A stretch of 64,000 nucleotides of DNA from Algorimicrobium algoritergicola (GTDB lineage Bacteria; Bacteroidota; Bacteroidia; Flavobacteriales; Flavobacteriaceae): NCBI RefSeq assembly GCF_008086165.1, contig NZ_VSKL01000006.1, forward strand, positions 186,001-250,000, written 5' to 3'. The notes under the pieces are model-generated. The model was not told the origin of the DNA, searched no databases, and worked only from the letters and a program-made list of their open reading frames with translations. Position numbers and translations under genes: made by a program. This document shows positions 42,698 to 50,960 of this stretch, piece after piece; positions within the stretch are counted from its first letter, which is position 1, and every line of letters begins with the position of its first letter.

Positions 42698-43250
42698 ATG
42701 CAATTACATCGTCGTCGTTAGACGAACGAAAGTAATGGCATAAAAAAAGTCGTTAACTGCGCTAGCAGTTTAGGCTTAATTGAGCAACGAATCCACTTCA
42801 GGATCAGCGCCGCTAATCAATAATATATTTTTTCATTTTCATTTTTAAACGAACGAAAGAAATGGCATAAAAAAAGTCGTTAACTGCGCTAGCAGTTTAG
42901 GCTTAATTGAGCAACGAATCCACTTCAGGATCAGCGCCGCTAATCAATAATATATTTTTTCATTTTCATTTTTAGACGAACGAAAGAAATGGCTTTTTCA
43001 GCAATGACAGTAATTTGGGATATATATCTTGTTTTATATATAAATTGGAGGTAATCATTAAAAAATAGTAAATAAAACTAATTCAGATCTAAAATTAAAT
43101 TACCATTAGTTTAAAAGGTAATCTCTATTTCATACCACTTTCATAACAAACTAAACGTTAATATTTTGATAAGACGTTGAGCTGCTATGGTATTCCGACT
43201 AATAATTGTTAGTTTTGCACGAATTTAAATTTAAATTAAACATATTTTTT
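42698..43250. other. Gene-free interval after tRNA-Pro
   Basis: No credible reading frame was found on either strand. The first 300 bases are filled by a 127-bp tandem duplication; the remaining 250 bases are AT-rich and lead to the FKBP gene. A TAGTTTTG element at 43210-43217 is a possible -7 sequence for that gene, though a TTG at the right distance is missing. Confidence 0.7.
42722..42993. repeat. 127-bp tandem direct repeat, two full copies and an 18-base third
   Basis: Copies run 42722-42848 and 42849-42975, each starting ACGAACGAAAG, with only two differences seen (AGTAATGG versus AGAAATGG, and the last base). A third copy breaks off after 18 bases at 42993. Each unit contains the hairpin AACTGC-GCTA-GCAGTT; read on the minus strand this is followed by AACGAC and seven T, resembling a terminator. 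Confidence 0.95.
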
Positions 43251-43679
43251 ATGAGTCATGTAAAAGAAAATGATACTGTACAAGTTCATTACACAGGAAA
43301 ATTAAGTAGTGGTCAAGTTTTTGATAGTTCTGCAGATAGAGAGCCATTAGAATTCACACTTGGTCAAGGTATGCTAATTCCAGGTTTTGAAAAGGCAGTT
43401 TTAGAAATGAAAGTTAGCGATAAAAAAACAGTCGTAATAGAAAAAACTGAAGCTTACGGAGACGTTCAAAAAGAATTGTTTCATGAAGTAAAGAAAGATC
43501 AGTTACCGCAAGATATCAAGCCTGAAGTAGGAATGGGTCTTGCCTCTAAAAATCCTGATGGAACTGAACACCAATTTCGTGTAGCCGCAGTAAACGACGA
43601 TCATATTGTAGTTGATGGCAATCATCCATTAGCTGGTCAAGATTTAACTTTTGAATTAGAGTTAGTATCTATTAAGTAA
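43251..43679 (+). CDS. SlyD-like FKBP peptidyl-prolyl isomerase
   Basis: The start is the ATG at 43251 (MSHVKENDTVQVHYTGKL, 142 residues); a frame beginning at 43206 has no support. The FKBP domain (GQVFDSSADREPLEFTLG) is interrupted by the insert-in-flap domain (KTEAYGDVQKELFHEVKKDQ) and resumes before NHPLAGQDLTFELELVSI, the SlyD/SlpA order. The nickel-binding His/Cys-rich tail of E. coli SlyD is absent. It is a cytosolic foldase. It is a single gene between the repeat region and a terminator. Confidence 0.93.
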   Translation: MSHVKENDTVQVHYTGKLSSGQVFDSSADREPLEFTLGQGMLIPGFEKAVLEMKVSDKKTVVIEKTEAYGDVQKELFHEVKKDQLPQDIKPEVGMGLASKNPDGTEHQFRVAAVNDDHIVVDGNHPLAGQDLTFELELVSIK

Positions 43680-43704
43680 ACATAATTTTTAATATTTGTA
43701 TACT

Positions 43705-43736
43705 AAAAAAGCTTGAGGTTCACTCAAGCTTTTTGC
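43705..43736 (+). terminator. Terminator after the SlyD-like gene
   Basis: AAAAAGCTTGAG and CTCAAGCTTTTT form a stem with a GTTCA loop. Confidence 0.86.
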
Positions 43737-43833
43737 GTTTTAAGAATTAACTTATTCCCTATTAAATCAGTTATTATAATATTCTATATTATAACATAAT
43801 AAATCTATTGCGCAAGTAGTCATATATGCTGAA

Positions 43834-43870
43834 AATTCATTAAATTAGAATCGTTAGTCTTTAATGAATT
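43834..43870. promoter_or_regulatory. Perfect 11-bp inverted repeat upstream of the first YtxH operon
   Basis: AATTCATTAAA (43834-43844) and TTTAATGAATT (43860-43870) are separated by 15 bases, 50 bases before the ATG. No T run follows, so an operator for a dimeric regulator is more likely than a terminator. Confidence 0.5.
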
Positions 43871-43919
43871 AAGATTTAAAAACTGAAATTTAATTTAATA
43901 AAATAAACATATAAATATC

Positions 43920-44249
43920 ATGGGAAAAGAAAGTAATACAATATTAGGAATATTAGCAGGAACAGCCATTGGCGTAACATTAGGTATTTTATTTGCTCCA
44001 GATAAGGGATCAAATACAAGACAACGAATTGCAGATGAAGCTGGACATGCACGTGATAAAATGAGTGAAACAGCTCATGACTTACGAGATAAAGTATCCA
44101 ATACCGTTACACATAAGAAAGCGGATTTTGATCAGCAATTGGAATCTATAGTAAGTGACGTAAGTCATAAAACGGAAGATGTTATTACCAGTTTAGAACA
44201 AAAATTAAGTGACTTAAAAGCTAAAAATAAGAAGTTCCAAAAATCATAA
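43920..44249 (+). CDS. YtxH-like envelope stress protein (copy 1)
   Basis: This 109-residue protein has one N-terminal hydrophobic helix (ILGILAGTAIGVTLGILFAP) followed by DKGSNTRQRIADEAG and a long charged helix predicted to be coiled-coil or amphipathic. This is the YtxH/general-stress-protein layout; YtxH is induced by stress in Bacillus. The exact role is unknown. A close paralogue of the same length lies at 57745, with matching motifs from start to end. It is the first gene of a three-gene set with a holin-like and a DUF6327-like protein. Confidence 0.85.
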   Translation: MGKESNTILGILAGTAIGVTLGILFAPDKGSNTRQRIADEAGHARDKMSETAHDLRDKVSNTVTHKKADFDQQLESIVSDVSHKTEDVITSLEQKLSDLKAKNKKFQKS

Positions 44250-44254
44250 TGTAG

Positions 44255-44605
44255 ATGAATATTTTCGAATCTTTAAATGAAACTACCAGCAAAATGACCG
44301 ATGCTGGAGAAACATATGTTGAAAAATCTCAAGAGTATTTCAAGCTCAAGATTTTTCAACAAATAACAGTTTCCATAAGTATGGTTGCTAAAGCCTTGGT
44401 TATAGGTGGGCTACTCGGTATAGGTTTGTTGTTTCTTGCTTTTGCATTAGCTTTAGCTATTGGTGAATGGCTGGGAGATTTAGCACTGGGATATTTAATA
44501 GTTGCCGGTGTGTTTTTACTTGTAACAGGAATTATATATTTAAAACGAGCAGCCATTAATAAAGTTATTATTAAGAGTCTTTCTTCCAAATTTTTTGATT
44601 CATAA
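44255..44605 (+). CDS. Phage-holin-superfamily (DUF1469-like) membrane protein (copy 1)
   Basis: The product has 116 residues. An amphipathic N terminus (MNIFESLNETTSKMTDAGETY) leads into YFKLKIFQQ, then two transmembrane helices (about 41-65 and 75-97). The family is called holin-superfamily III in databases from a structural resemblance, but chromosomal members like this are not lytic proteins and are found beside YtxH. It starts five bases after ytxH and three bases before the next gene. Confidence 0.84.
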   Translation: MNIFESLNETTSKMTDAGETYVEKSQEYFKLKIFQQITVSISMVAKALVIGGLLGIGLLFLAFALALAIGEWLGDLALGYLIVAGVFLLVTGIIYLKRAAINKVIIKSLSSKFFDS

Positions 44606-44608
44606 ACT

Positions 44609-44809
44609 ATGAAAAACTACCAATCTTTTACAGATATTGAATCTGACCTGAAACGATTAGATTTAGAACGTAAAATAGCTTTTGAGGAAATGAAACTTCT
44701 TAAAACAGAATTTAAAGAAGATTTAAAACCATCAAATTGGATTAATACGCTGCTTAATGTGGCTGGAAAATATGGTTTGTATATGGTAATGAAGCGTTTC
44801 TTAAAATAA
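44609..44809 (+). CDS. DUF6327-like small protein (copy 1)
   Basis: The product has 66 residues: MKNYQSFTDIESDLKRLDLE, RKIAFEEMKLLKTEFKEDLK, then a short segment that may associate with the membrane (WINTLLNVAGKYGLYMVMKRF). The N-terminal half is predicted to be helical and coiled-coil. A paralogue at 58474 shares the DIE(S/T)-L(K)-L-LERKIA-EE core. Together with YtxH and the holin-like protein it probably forms one membrane-associated stress complex; this is inferred from repeated co-location. Confidence 0.8.
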   Translation: MKNYQSFTDIESDLKRLDLERKIAFEEMKLLKTEFKEDLKPSNWINTLLNVAGKYGLYMVMKRFLK

Positions 44810-44827
44810 TATTAGAATACTACAAAT

Positions 44828-44863
44828 TAAAAAAATCCATATTATGAATATGGATTTTTTTTA
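44828..44863 (+). terminator. Terminator of the first YtxH operon
   Basis: AAAAATCCATATT and AATATGGATTTTT form a 13-bp stem with an ATG loop and a run of eight T. Confidence 0.88.
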
Positions 44864-44973
44864 TGCCATAAATTATAATTCTAAACTATTTACGATAAGG
44901 ATTTTACGTATTGTGTCATTAATAGTGCTAGTATATAATTAAGTTTGAGTATTAATAATTAAAACATAAAATT

Positions 44974-45510
44974 ATGAAAACTTTAAAAACAATTATGGCA
45001 GCATGCCTCCTTTTTATAACCGTTGGCACGACTGCACAAAATGACAAGGACAAAAAAATAATGAAAGATGCAGAGCACGCTAAAACCATGATTATGGAGA
45101 AAGATGCTGGTTTTGAAAAATTCTTTAAAAATGCATCAGGTTATGTTATTTTTCCAAATGTTGGCAAAGGTGGTTTAATAGTAGGTGGAGCTAGTGGAAA
45201 TGGCGTTGTTTATGAAAATGGCAAAGCTGTTGGTATGGCAGATTTAAAAGAACTAAGTGTCGGATTAAAAGCTGGAGGTCAAGCTATTGTTGAGGTTGTT
45301 TTCTTTGAAACCGATGAAGCATTAGCTGAATTTAAAGAAGGAAATTTTGAATTTGGAGCCGAAGCTTCAGCTGTTGCCGTTGATAAAGGCGTTTCTCAAA
45401 ACACAAATTATAGCGATGGTGTTATAGTATTAACCATGCCTAAAGCAGGATTAATGGCTGACATTTCAGTTGTTGGTCAAAAATTTAGTTATCACAAATT
45501 TAAAATGTAA
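44974..45510 (+). CDS. SYLF (YSC84-like) lipid-binding domain protein, exported
   Basis: The product has 178 residues. The signal peptide is MKTLKTIMAACLLFITVGTT then AQND. The SYLF domain follows: FFKNASGYVIFPNVGKGGLI, GGASGNGVVYENGKAVGMAD, ELSVGLKAGGQAIVEVVFF and FEFGAEASAVAVDKGVS. SYLF domains bind phosphoinositides in eukaryotes; in bacteria they are periplasmic proteins of unknown use. It is a single-gene unit in the stress island. Confidence 0.92.
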   Translation: MKTLKTIMAACLLFITVGTTAQNDKDKKIMKDAEHAKTMIMEKDAGFEKFFKNASGYVIFPNVGKGGLIVGGASGNGVVYENGKAVGMADLKELSVGLKAGGQAIVEVVFFETDEALAEFKEGNFEFGAEASAVAVDKGVSQNTNYSDGVIVLTMPKAGLMADISVVGQKFSYHKFKM

Positions 45511-45528
45511 TTGAGTAAGACCAAGTTA

Positions 45529-45564
45529 TTAAAAAAGGTTGGCTTTTAAGTCAACCTTTTTTCA
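45529..45564 (+). terminator. Terminator after the SYLF gene
   Basis: AAAAAAGGTTGGCTT and AAGTCAACCTTTTTT form a stem with G-T pairing near the loop and a T run. Confidence 0.82.
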
Positions 45565-45624
45565 ATCAATTAAAAGAGCTAAATTTAGGTGTTATGCTTT
45601 TACTAACTTTTTTATTCCAAAAAA

Positions 45625-46518
45625 ATGAACCAAAAAAATAGTGAAAAATTTAAATTAAAACATTTGCCATCGCTTATAGTGGATACTTATAAAGCGTGGG
45701 ATGCTAATGAACCGTTTAGATTAAGTGCGGTTGTAGCATATTATGCCGTTTTATCTTTGCCAGGACTTTTAGTAATTATTATAAATTTAGTAGGCTATTT
45801 TTGGGGGGTTGAAATTGTCCAAGGTCAATTAACTAATGAAATTTCAAGAGCTTTAGGTAGTGATGCTGCTGAATCCATACAAGCCATGATGGTAGAAACA
45901 CAAAACAATGAAAAAAGTACTTTGGCAACCATTTTGGGGATTGGTACTTTAATTTTTGGTGCAACAGGTGTTTTTTATCATTTACAGATATCTATTAATC
46001 AAATTTGGAAAATAGGTTCAGAAAACAGCCTGGGGATTTGGAAAATGATTTTAGATCGTGCACGTAGTTTTGCCTTTATTTTAGCTATTGGCTTTTTAAT
46101 GCTTATTAGTTTTTTAGTTACGGCAATCATATCAGCATTAAATGATTATATCCAAGGGTTATTCCCAGACCTTGTAGTTTATATTGCTTTTATATTTGAT
46201 TTTCTAGTGTCAATTGGTGTGATAACCTTACTCTTTGCACTCATATTTAAATTTTTACCGGATGCAAAAATAAAATGGAAAACCGTATGGATTGGTGCTT
46301 TAATTACTTCGGTTTTATTTGTTTTAGGAAAGTTCCTTTTAGGCTTATATTTCGGTCAGGCAAATCCTGGATCAACGTATGGAGCAGCAGGAACCATTGT
46401 GCTTATTTTACTATGGGTATCCTACTCATGTTTAATTCTATTTTTTGGAGCGCAGTTTACATGGGTATATGCCGAAAGGTATGGATTTGGAATTAAGGCA
46501 AGTTCAAAAGTTGAATAA
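45625..46518 (+). CDS. YihY/BrkB-family membrane protein
   Basis: The product has 297 residues and about six transmembrane helices. Family signatures are LSAVVAYYAVLSLPGLLVII, ATGVFYHLQISINQIWKI, FKFLPDAKIKWKTVWIGALI and TYGAAGTIVLILLWVSYSCL followed by LFFGAQFTWVYAERYG. The family was once annotated as ribonuclease BN or virulence factor BrkB; transport or envelope roles are more likely and no function is proven. It is convergent with the CsbD gene. Confidence 0.92.
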   Translation: MNQKNSEKFKLKHLPSLIVDTYKAWDANEPFRLSAVVAYYAVLSLPGLLVIIINLVGYFWGVEIVQGQLTNEISRALGSDAAESIQAMMVETQNNEKSTLATILGIGTLIFGATGVFYHLQISINQIWKIGSENSLGIWKMILDRARSFAFILAIGFLMLISFLVTAIISALNDYIQGLFPDLVVYIAFIFDFLVSIGVITLLFALIFKFLPDAKIKWKTVWIGALITSVLFVLGKFLLGLYFGQANPGSTYGAAGTIVLILLWVSYSCLILFFGAQFTWVYAERYGFGIKASSKVE

Positions 46519-46537
46519 AAACAGTATTAAAGAAGCA

Positions 46538-46574
46538 AAAAAATATCCCTAAATTAATATTTAGGGATATTTTC
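46538..46574. terminator. Bidirectional terminator between BrkB- and CsbD-family genes
   Basis: AAAATATCCCTAAAT and ATTTAGGGATATTTT form a perfect 15-bp stem with a TAAT loop, and A/T runs at both ends. Confidence 0.88.
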
Positions 46575-46600
46575 ATGAATGGTTAATACTTAATTAGTGA

Positions 46601-46786
46601 CTACCACTCTTTAATTTCTTTTTCAATATCTTCTTTGGTTTTACCCGTTTTTTCTTGAAGTTTTCCAACCATTTCGTCGAATTTTCCTTCGGCGTAAGTT
46701 ACATCGTCATCCGTAAGTTTACCATACTTTTGTTTAAACTCACCTTTTACTTGTTTCCATTTTCCTTCTAATTGATCCTTATTCAT
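46601..46786 (-). CDS. CsbD-family stress protein
   Basis: This 61-residue hydrophilic, helical protein begins MNKDQLEGKWKQVKGEFKQK and continues YGKLTDDDVTYAEGKFDEMVGKLQEKTGKTKEDIEKEI, the CsbD/YjbJ pattern. These are abundant general-stress proteins of unknown mechanism. It is a single gene, facing BrkB across a bidirectional terminator. Confidence 0.93.
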   Translation of the reverse strand: MNKDQLEGKWKQVKGEFKQKYGKLTDDDVTYAEGKFDEMVGKLQEKTGKTKEDIEKEIKEW

Positions 46787-47290
46787 GATTTAAAATTTAA
46801 GTTAATATTCATTTTAATTGTTTGATAAAGATACGTTTGACAGAGAGCAATTATGAACTCAATTAATAAAAAAATGGCAGCAATAAATTTTCATTTTTAC
46901 ATTTATTGGCATTCATTTTTTATTGGATAGTGTTAATGATTTAAAAAGCAATCTTGCATATTTGATGGAAGTAATTAAAGTTAGATAATTACATACAAAC
47001 CTAACCATGGATATCCCAAGCATAAATAATGAAGCACAATATGAGGCCTTACGTGATACAGGTTATAGTAAATAAAAATTAGCAAGAATAGCCAATTCGG
47101 CTTATTCAGGAAAAAAGGAGGGCAAGCAAAACCTAATGAATATTGGACAAAACAAGAGTTTTATAGTCAAGTACAAAATGTTGATACTGTTAGACGCACA
47201 AAATGAATAAATCCGAATTAATAAAAGCCTTACAAAACAATTAAAACCTATATTTATTAAAGTTAATTATTAACTAAGCAAATTATAAGT
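46787..47290. other. Interval holding a decayed gene
   Basis: No intact frame of more than about 40 codons is visible. The first 220 bases are AT-rich and unremarkable (probably the CsbD promoter); 47007-47244 is the remnant described separately; the last 46 bases are the leader of the AI-2E transporter gene. Confidence 0.7.
47007..47244 (+). pseudogene. Broken DUF7218/Rho-N-like small stress gene
   Basis: From the ATG at 47007 the frame gives QYEALRDTGYSK, then a TAA at 47073-47075, then KLARIANSAYSGKKGGQAKP in the same frame, until a stop at the end. The expected ending MNKSELIKALQNN is present from 47203 to 47244, but one base out of frame. The intact family, common near YtxH and CsbD genes, reads QYEALR-x-GYSKEKSARIAN-x(3)-GKKGG ... 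K-MNK-(S/D)-(E/D)-LI-ALR-N. Thus at least one nonsense change and one frameshift interrupt it. Confidence 0.8.
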
Positions 47291-48313
47291 ATGAATATTA
47301 TTCCACCAAAAGTTATCCGTCAGTTATTCTTATTGATGCTGATATTACTTGTCTCTATTTTGATTTTTCGAGAAATCACACCCTATCTTTCAGGTGTATT
47401 AGGGGCCATTACCATTTATGTTTTATTAAGAAAAACAATGACAAAACTGGTTAAACGAGGTTGGAGTCCTAATCTAGCAGCCATAACGCTTATGCTGATG
47501 TCATTTTTCACCATATTATTACCCATTGCAGGAGCGGCAGTCATGTTAGGTAATAAAATTAGCAGAGCTGTTGAAAACTCCGAACGCGTAACTAAAATTG
47601 TTAAAACCCAATTGACAGAAATTGAAACTCGTTTTGGGTATGATTTAACGTCTCAAATAGATGCATCGGCCATTTCAGGTTGGTTATCTGATAATCTTCA
47701 AAGTTTTGCTGGAAGCACCTTTAATACGGTTATTGCTATTTCCATAATGTACTTTATGCTTTTCTACATGTTTACAAATAGGAAGCAACTACGTGAATCC
47801 TTAATGGATTACATTCCAATAAACCGGGATAATTTAAAGATAGTTGGTAATGAAATGCATGCTATGGTAAGAGCGAATGCACTGGGAATTCCTTTAGTGG
47901 CTATAGCTCAAGGTATTGTGGCTTTAATAGGGTTTTTAATTTTCGGTATAGAATCGCCTTTTTTCTGGGCCGTAATTGTAACTATAGGTTCTATGGTGCC
48001 TTTTGTAGGTAATATGTTAGGGACACTCCCTGTTTTTATCATTACTATGGCAAGTGGTAACACATTTGAGGCTTGGGGAATCCTTATTTATGGTATTGTG
48101 GTTGTTGGATCTACCGATAATTTAATTCGTTTATTCGTGCTTCGGAAATTAGATGATGTTCATCCATTAATCACTTTAATTGGTGTTATAATAGGGATTC
48201 CATTATTCGGTTTTATAGGTTTAATTTTTGGCCCCTTATTAATTAGTTTGGCTTTAGTAATCATTCGTATTTATAAAAAGGAATATGCGAATCAAAAAGA
48301 AAACGCACTTTAA
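47291..48313 (+). CDS. AI-2E-family (TqsA/PerM-like) transporter
   Basis: The product has 340 residues and about eight helices. The N-terminal part has LLMLILLVSILIFREITPYL, the middle a soluble segment (NKISRAVENSERVTKIVKTQ), and the C-terminal part IPLVAIAQGIVALIGFLIFG, FWAVIVTIGSMVPFVGNMLG, and DNLIRLFVLRKLDDVHPLI with GFIGLIFGPL, which are family hallmarks. Members export small molecules or act as antiporters; AI-2 export itself is shown for few. Its 3' end overlaps the convergent LpxR-like gene by four bases. Confidence 0.92.
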   Translation: MNIIPPKVIRQLFLLMLILLVSILIFREITPYLSGVLGAITIYVLLRKTMTKLVKRGWSPNLAAITLMLMSFFTILLPIAGAAVMLGNKISRAVENSERVTKIVKTQLTEIETRFGYDLTSQIDASAISGWLSDNLQSFAGSTFNTVIAISIMYFMLFYMFTNRKQLRESLMDYIPINRDNLKIVGNEMHAMVRANALGIPLVAIAQGIVALIGFLIFGIESPFFWAVIVTIGSMVPFVGNMLGTLPVFIITMASGNTFEAWGILIYGIVVVGSTDNLIRLFVLRKLDDVHPLITLIGVIIGIPLFGFIGLIFGPLLISLALVIIRIYKKEYANQKENAL

Positions 48314-49260
48314 AATCTGTATAATATTTTTAAGCTTCCAAAAGAATGATTTTTAGTTCTATCAAATTCGCCTGTATTAAATTGCATGGAAAATGTGGCC
48401 GCAAAACGTTTAAAGGAATATTGGACACCTGCATGTGAGGTAAAAATATAATGATTTATCTGTGTTTCCGGTTTGGCTAAATTGGTGTTGAAAATATTTC
48501 CTTGTATTGTGGCATTGTAAAATGATATTTTATAACCTACACCATAGTCAAAAAACCATTCCGCATGTTCATTATTAGAAAATAGACCATTTTTACTGCC
48601 AACGGATGCATTTATGTTATTGAGTTTTCCTAATCTAAAATTTAATTTTGGCCAAACATAGGTGTGAATATTTCCTAATGACGCATCAACGGATGCAAAC
48701 GTGTCCAAAAAGCCAGTACTATATATTTCATGGGCATAGCTACCGGTAAAATTTAAACCAAATTGATTTGGTATTTGATCACTCCAGTCAATGGGTTCAT
48801 CTCTCGATATATGTTCATGAAAATAATTTTGGATAACGCCAGCCTGTGATGCTTTTCCTAAAACTCCCATTTCTAAACCAAAACGAAAATACGATTTATT
48901 AAAAATATAATTTGTTTGAAATTCAGCATAGCTCCAACCAGCGTAAGGTCTTTCAATAATTTCGTCATCTTTCGTGTCATCATCAAGATAATTGGGTGTG
49001 TAAGCTTCAATATTAATGCCAGCCATATAGGAATGACCTTGTTTTTCCTTAAACAATGATCCTAAATAATTAGTATTATTGGTTTTCCATCTATATCTAC
49101 CACTGATGCCGTAGGTGTAGTTTCTATCAGAAGTATTGTAAATAACAAAAAAGTCGTTATCTGTTACTATTTCTATTTCGTTATTATACGTTTTAGTCTC
49201 TTGGGCAAATACTGAAACATGCAACAATAATACTAACGTAAGAAGGCTAAATTTAATCAT
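48310..49260 (-). CDS. LpxR-like outer-membrane lipid A deacylase family protein
   Basis: The product has 316 residues: a signal peptide (MIKFSLLTLVLLLHVSVFA) then a beta-barrel body of the DUF2219/LpxR family. NNEIEIVTDNDFFVIYNTSDRNYTYGISGRYRW, read in two parts, contains the N-D-N-D-F and D-R-Y/N-Y-T-x-G segments near the LpxR active site, and later PYAGWSYAEFQTNYIF matches the R-P-(Y)-A-G motif. LpxR removes 3'-acyloxyacyl chains from lipid A in a calcium-dependent way. Activity here is inferred. A membrane remodelling role fits the stress island. Confidence 0.85.
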   Translation of the reverse strand: MIKFSLLTLVLLLHVSVFAQETKTYNNEIEIVTDNDFFVIYNTSDRNYTYGISGRYRWKTNNTNYLGSLFKEKQGHSYMAGINIEAYTPNYLDDDTKDDEIIERPYAGWSYAEFQTNYIFNKSYFRFGLEMGVLGKASQAGVIQNYFHEHISRDEPIDWSDQIPNQFGLNFTGSYAHEIYSTGFLDTFASVDASLGNIHTYVWPKLNFRLGKLNNINASVGSKNGLFSNNEHAEWFFDYGVGYKISFYNATIQGNIFNTNLAKPETQINHYIFTSHAGVQYSFKRFAATFSMQFNTGEFDRTKNHSFGSLKILYRF

Positions 49261-49451
49261 TTTTGAGTTTTAAAAATGCAAAGATACCTGAAATTAACTC
49301 TGTTTTCTTCTCAATTAAAATTTTTATTAACGCAATAAAATTTCTGTTTTTTTATTTTTATTGCATTAATTTTTTGGGGGATAACGGCAAATACTTCGAC
49401 TATAAATGAATATTTTGCAACGGTAATAAGAACCTTAAAAATTTAAGCTAT

Positions 49452-50060
49452 ATGAAATCATCAAATCAAATACAATTAGAAAATATAGCAGAAACAGATT
49501 TTGAAATATTTGCTTTATTAAAGCAACGTTATAGTCCGCGGGTTTTTAAAAATGAATTAATTAACAACCGACATTTAGGTCAGCTGTTTGAAGCCGTCCG
49601 TTGGTCTGCAAGTTCCAATAATTTACAACCATGGCGATTTATTTATGCGGTACAAGGAACGAAAGCTTATCAGAAAATTATTGACTGTTTAAGCGATTTT
49701 AATAAAACCTGGGCAAGTAACGCGCCACTTTTAATGCTAGCAGCATACAAGGAAACTAATAATGATGGAAATGAAAACTTTCATGCACTACACGATTTGG
49801 GATTAAGTTTAGGAAATATGACCTTGCAAGCACAATATTTAGGTATTGGTATGCACCATATGGCTGGTATTAATTGGCAAGAAGCACACAAACAATTTAA
49901 GGTTCCTAGCGGATATCATGTTGCTACGGCAATAGCTTTAGGCTATTATGGTGGTGAGTTAGATGCGTTACCAGAGGATTTACAAAAACAAGAATTAGAT
50001 AAACGCAGGAGAAAGCCTCAAGAAAGCTTTGCTTTTAATGGCATGTGGGAAGAGAAATAA
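49452..50060 (+). CDS. Nitroreductase-family oxidoreductase
   Basis: The product has 202 residues. The FMN-binding nitroreductase start is FALLKQRYSPRVFKN, then AVRWSASSNNLQPWRFIY, ALHDLGLSLGNMTLQAQYLG and HHMAGINWQEAHKQFKVP. These enzymes reduce nitro groups, quinones or dehalogenate substrates with NAD(P)H. The substrate is unknown. It is 30 bases ahead of a NADP-binding oxidoreductase gene, so the two may form a redox operon. A copy of ATTAACGC lies upstream at 49326. Confidence 0.9.
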   Translation: MKSSNQIQLENIAETDFEIFALLKQRYSPRVFKNELINNRHLGQLFEAVRWSASSNNLQPWRFIYAVQGTKAYQKIIDCLSDFNKTWASNAPLLMLAAYKETNNDGNENFHALHDLGLSLGNMTLQAQYLGIGMHHMAGINWQEAHKQFKVPSGYHVATAIALGYYGGELDALPEDLQKQELDKRRRKPQESFAFNGMWEEK

Positions 50061-50090
50061 ATAGTAATAGTAAAAAAAAATTAAAATATC

Positions 50091-50732
50091 ATGAAAATAG
50101 GAATTATAGGAAGCGGTAATATAGGTGGGAATTTAGGGAAATATTGGGCTAAAGCTGGGCATGAAGTTTTGTTTAGTTCCAGGCATCCGGAAAATCTTCA
50201 ACCTTTAGTTCAAGAAAGTGAAGGACATGTTAAAGCTGTTAGCGTTGCCAGTGCTTTTGAGGCTAATGCTGACGTATATTTATTGGCAACACCTTTTGAA
50301 GCTATTGATGAACTAGCAGAAGTTTATGCCGGTGAGTATGGAGATAAAGTTATTATAGATGCTACTAACCCCTATCCAGAACGCGATGGAAATATAGCAC
50401 AAGACGTACGAAATGCAAATTATAATGCTACAGAATATACAGCCATGAAGTTCAATACAGCAAAAACTATTAAGGCGTTTAATACTATTAAGGCAGAAGA
50501 TTTACAAAACTATGCTTTTAATGATGTTGATAAAATTGCTATTCCTTTTGCAGCTCAAGATGAAGAAAGCAAATTAGTAGCAAGACAACTTATTCAGGAT
50601 ATAGGTTTTGAACCCTTGTATGTTGGGAGCTTAAGCGATACTAGTATTATGGATCCAGATCAAGCTATTTATGGTAAATCCTTATCACGAGAAGACTTAC
50701 AATATTTAGTAAACGCATCGCGATCAGCTTAA
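50091..50732 (+). CDS. F420/NADP-oxidoreductase-like NAD(P)-binding protein
   Basis: The protein has 213 residues, opening with MKIGIIGSGNIGGNLGKYW (Rossmann GxGxxG) and FSSRHPENL, where SSR suggests NADPH preference. LLATPFEAIDELAEVYAGEY, IIDATNPYPERDG and TIKAFNTIKAEDLQNYAF follow the family of short F420H2:NADP oxidoreductase-like (FNO/pyrroline-5-carboxylate reductase-like) proteins. True F420 chemistry is unlikely in Bacteroidota. Substrate unknown; it follows the nitroreductase gene. Confidence 0.87.
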   Translation: MKIGIIGSGNIGGNLGKYWAKAGHEVLFSSRHPENLQPLVQESEGHVKAVSVASAFEANADVYLLATPFEAIDELAEVYAGEYGDKVIIDATNPYPERDGNIAQDVRNANYNATEYTAMKFNTAKTIKAFNTIKAEDLQNYAFNDVDKIAIPFAAQDEESKLVARQLIQDIGFEPLYVGSLSDTSIMDPDQAIYGKSLSREDLQYLVNASRSA

Positions 50733-50753
50733 TGTAAATTGAAATATTTTATG

Positions 50754-50784
50754 ATAAGAGGCGATTTATTGTCTCTTTTTTATT
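50754..50784 (+). terminator. Weak terminator after the redox gene pair
   Basis: AAGAGGCGA and TTGTCTCTT can pair in RNA as a nine-base stem with two G-U pairs, followed by TTTTTT. Confidence 0.55.
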
Positions 50785-50960
50785 GTGAAAATTTAATTTA
50801 TAAGAAACTCGTTTAAATATAGTACTTTAGGAAGATTAAAGTATTAATTGAATATTGACTGTCAGTATATTAGTAAATATTTGTCATTTGCGAGAATTTA
50901 TTTCAGTAAATACGTCTACCTTTATAAGGAAAAAATTTAAAGAATAGGTTTCAATTTATC

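Noticed and set aside
42722-42993. CRISPR-like array
   Set aside because: The repeat unit is 127 bp, present in two full copies with no spacers and no cas genes; it is a tandem duplication.
44255-44605. Prophage remnant suggested by holin-superfamily names
   Set aside because: The holin-like genes lie in stress operons with YtxH and no lysis, capsid, integrase or attachment sequence is near either copy.
46601-47290. Intact small ORFs in the CsbD-to-transporter gap
   Set aside because: Only fragments of the decayed gene are seen; no other frame shows codon use or family similarity.
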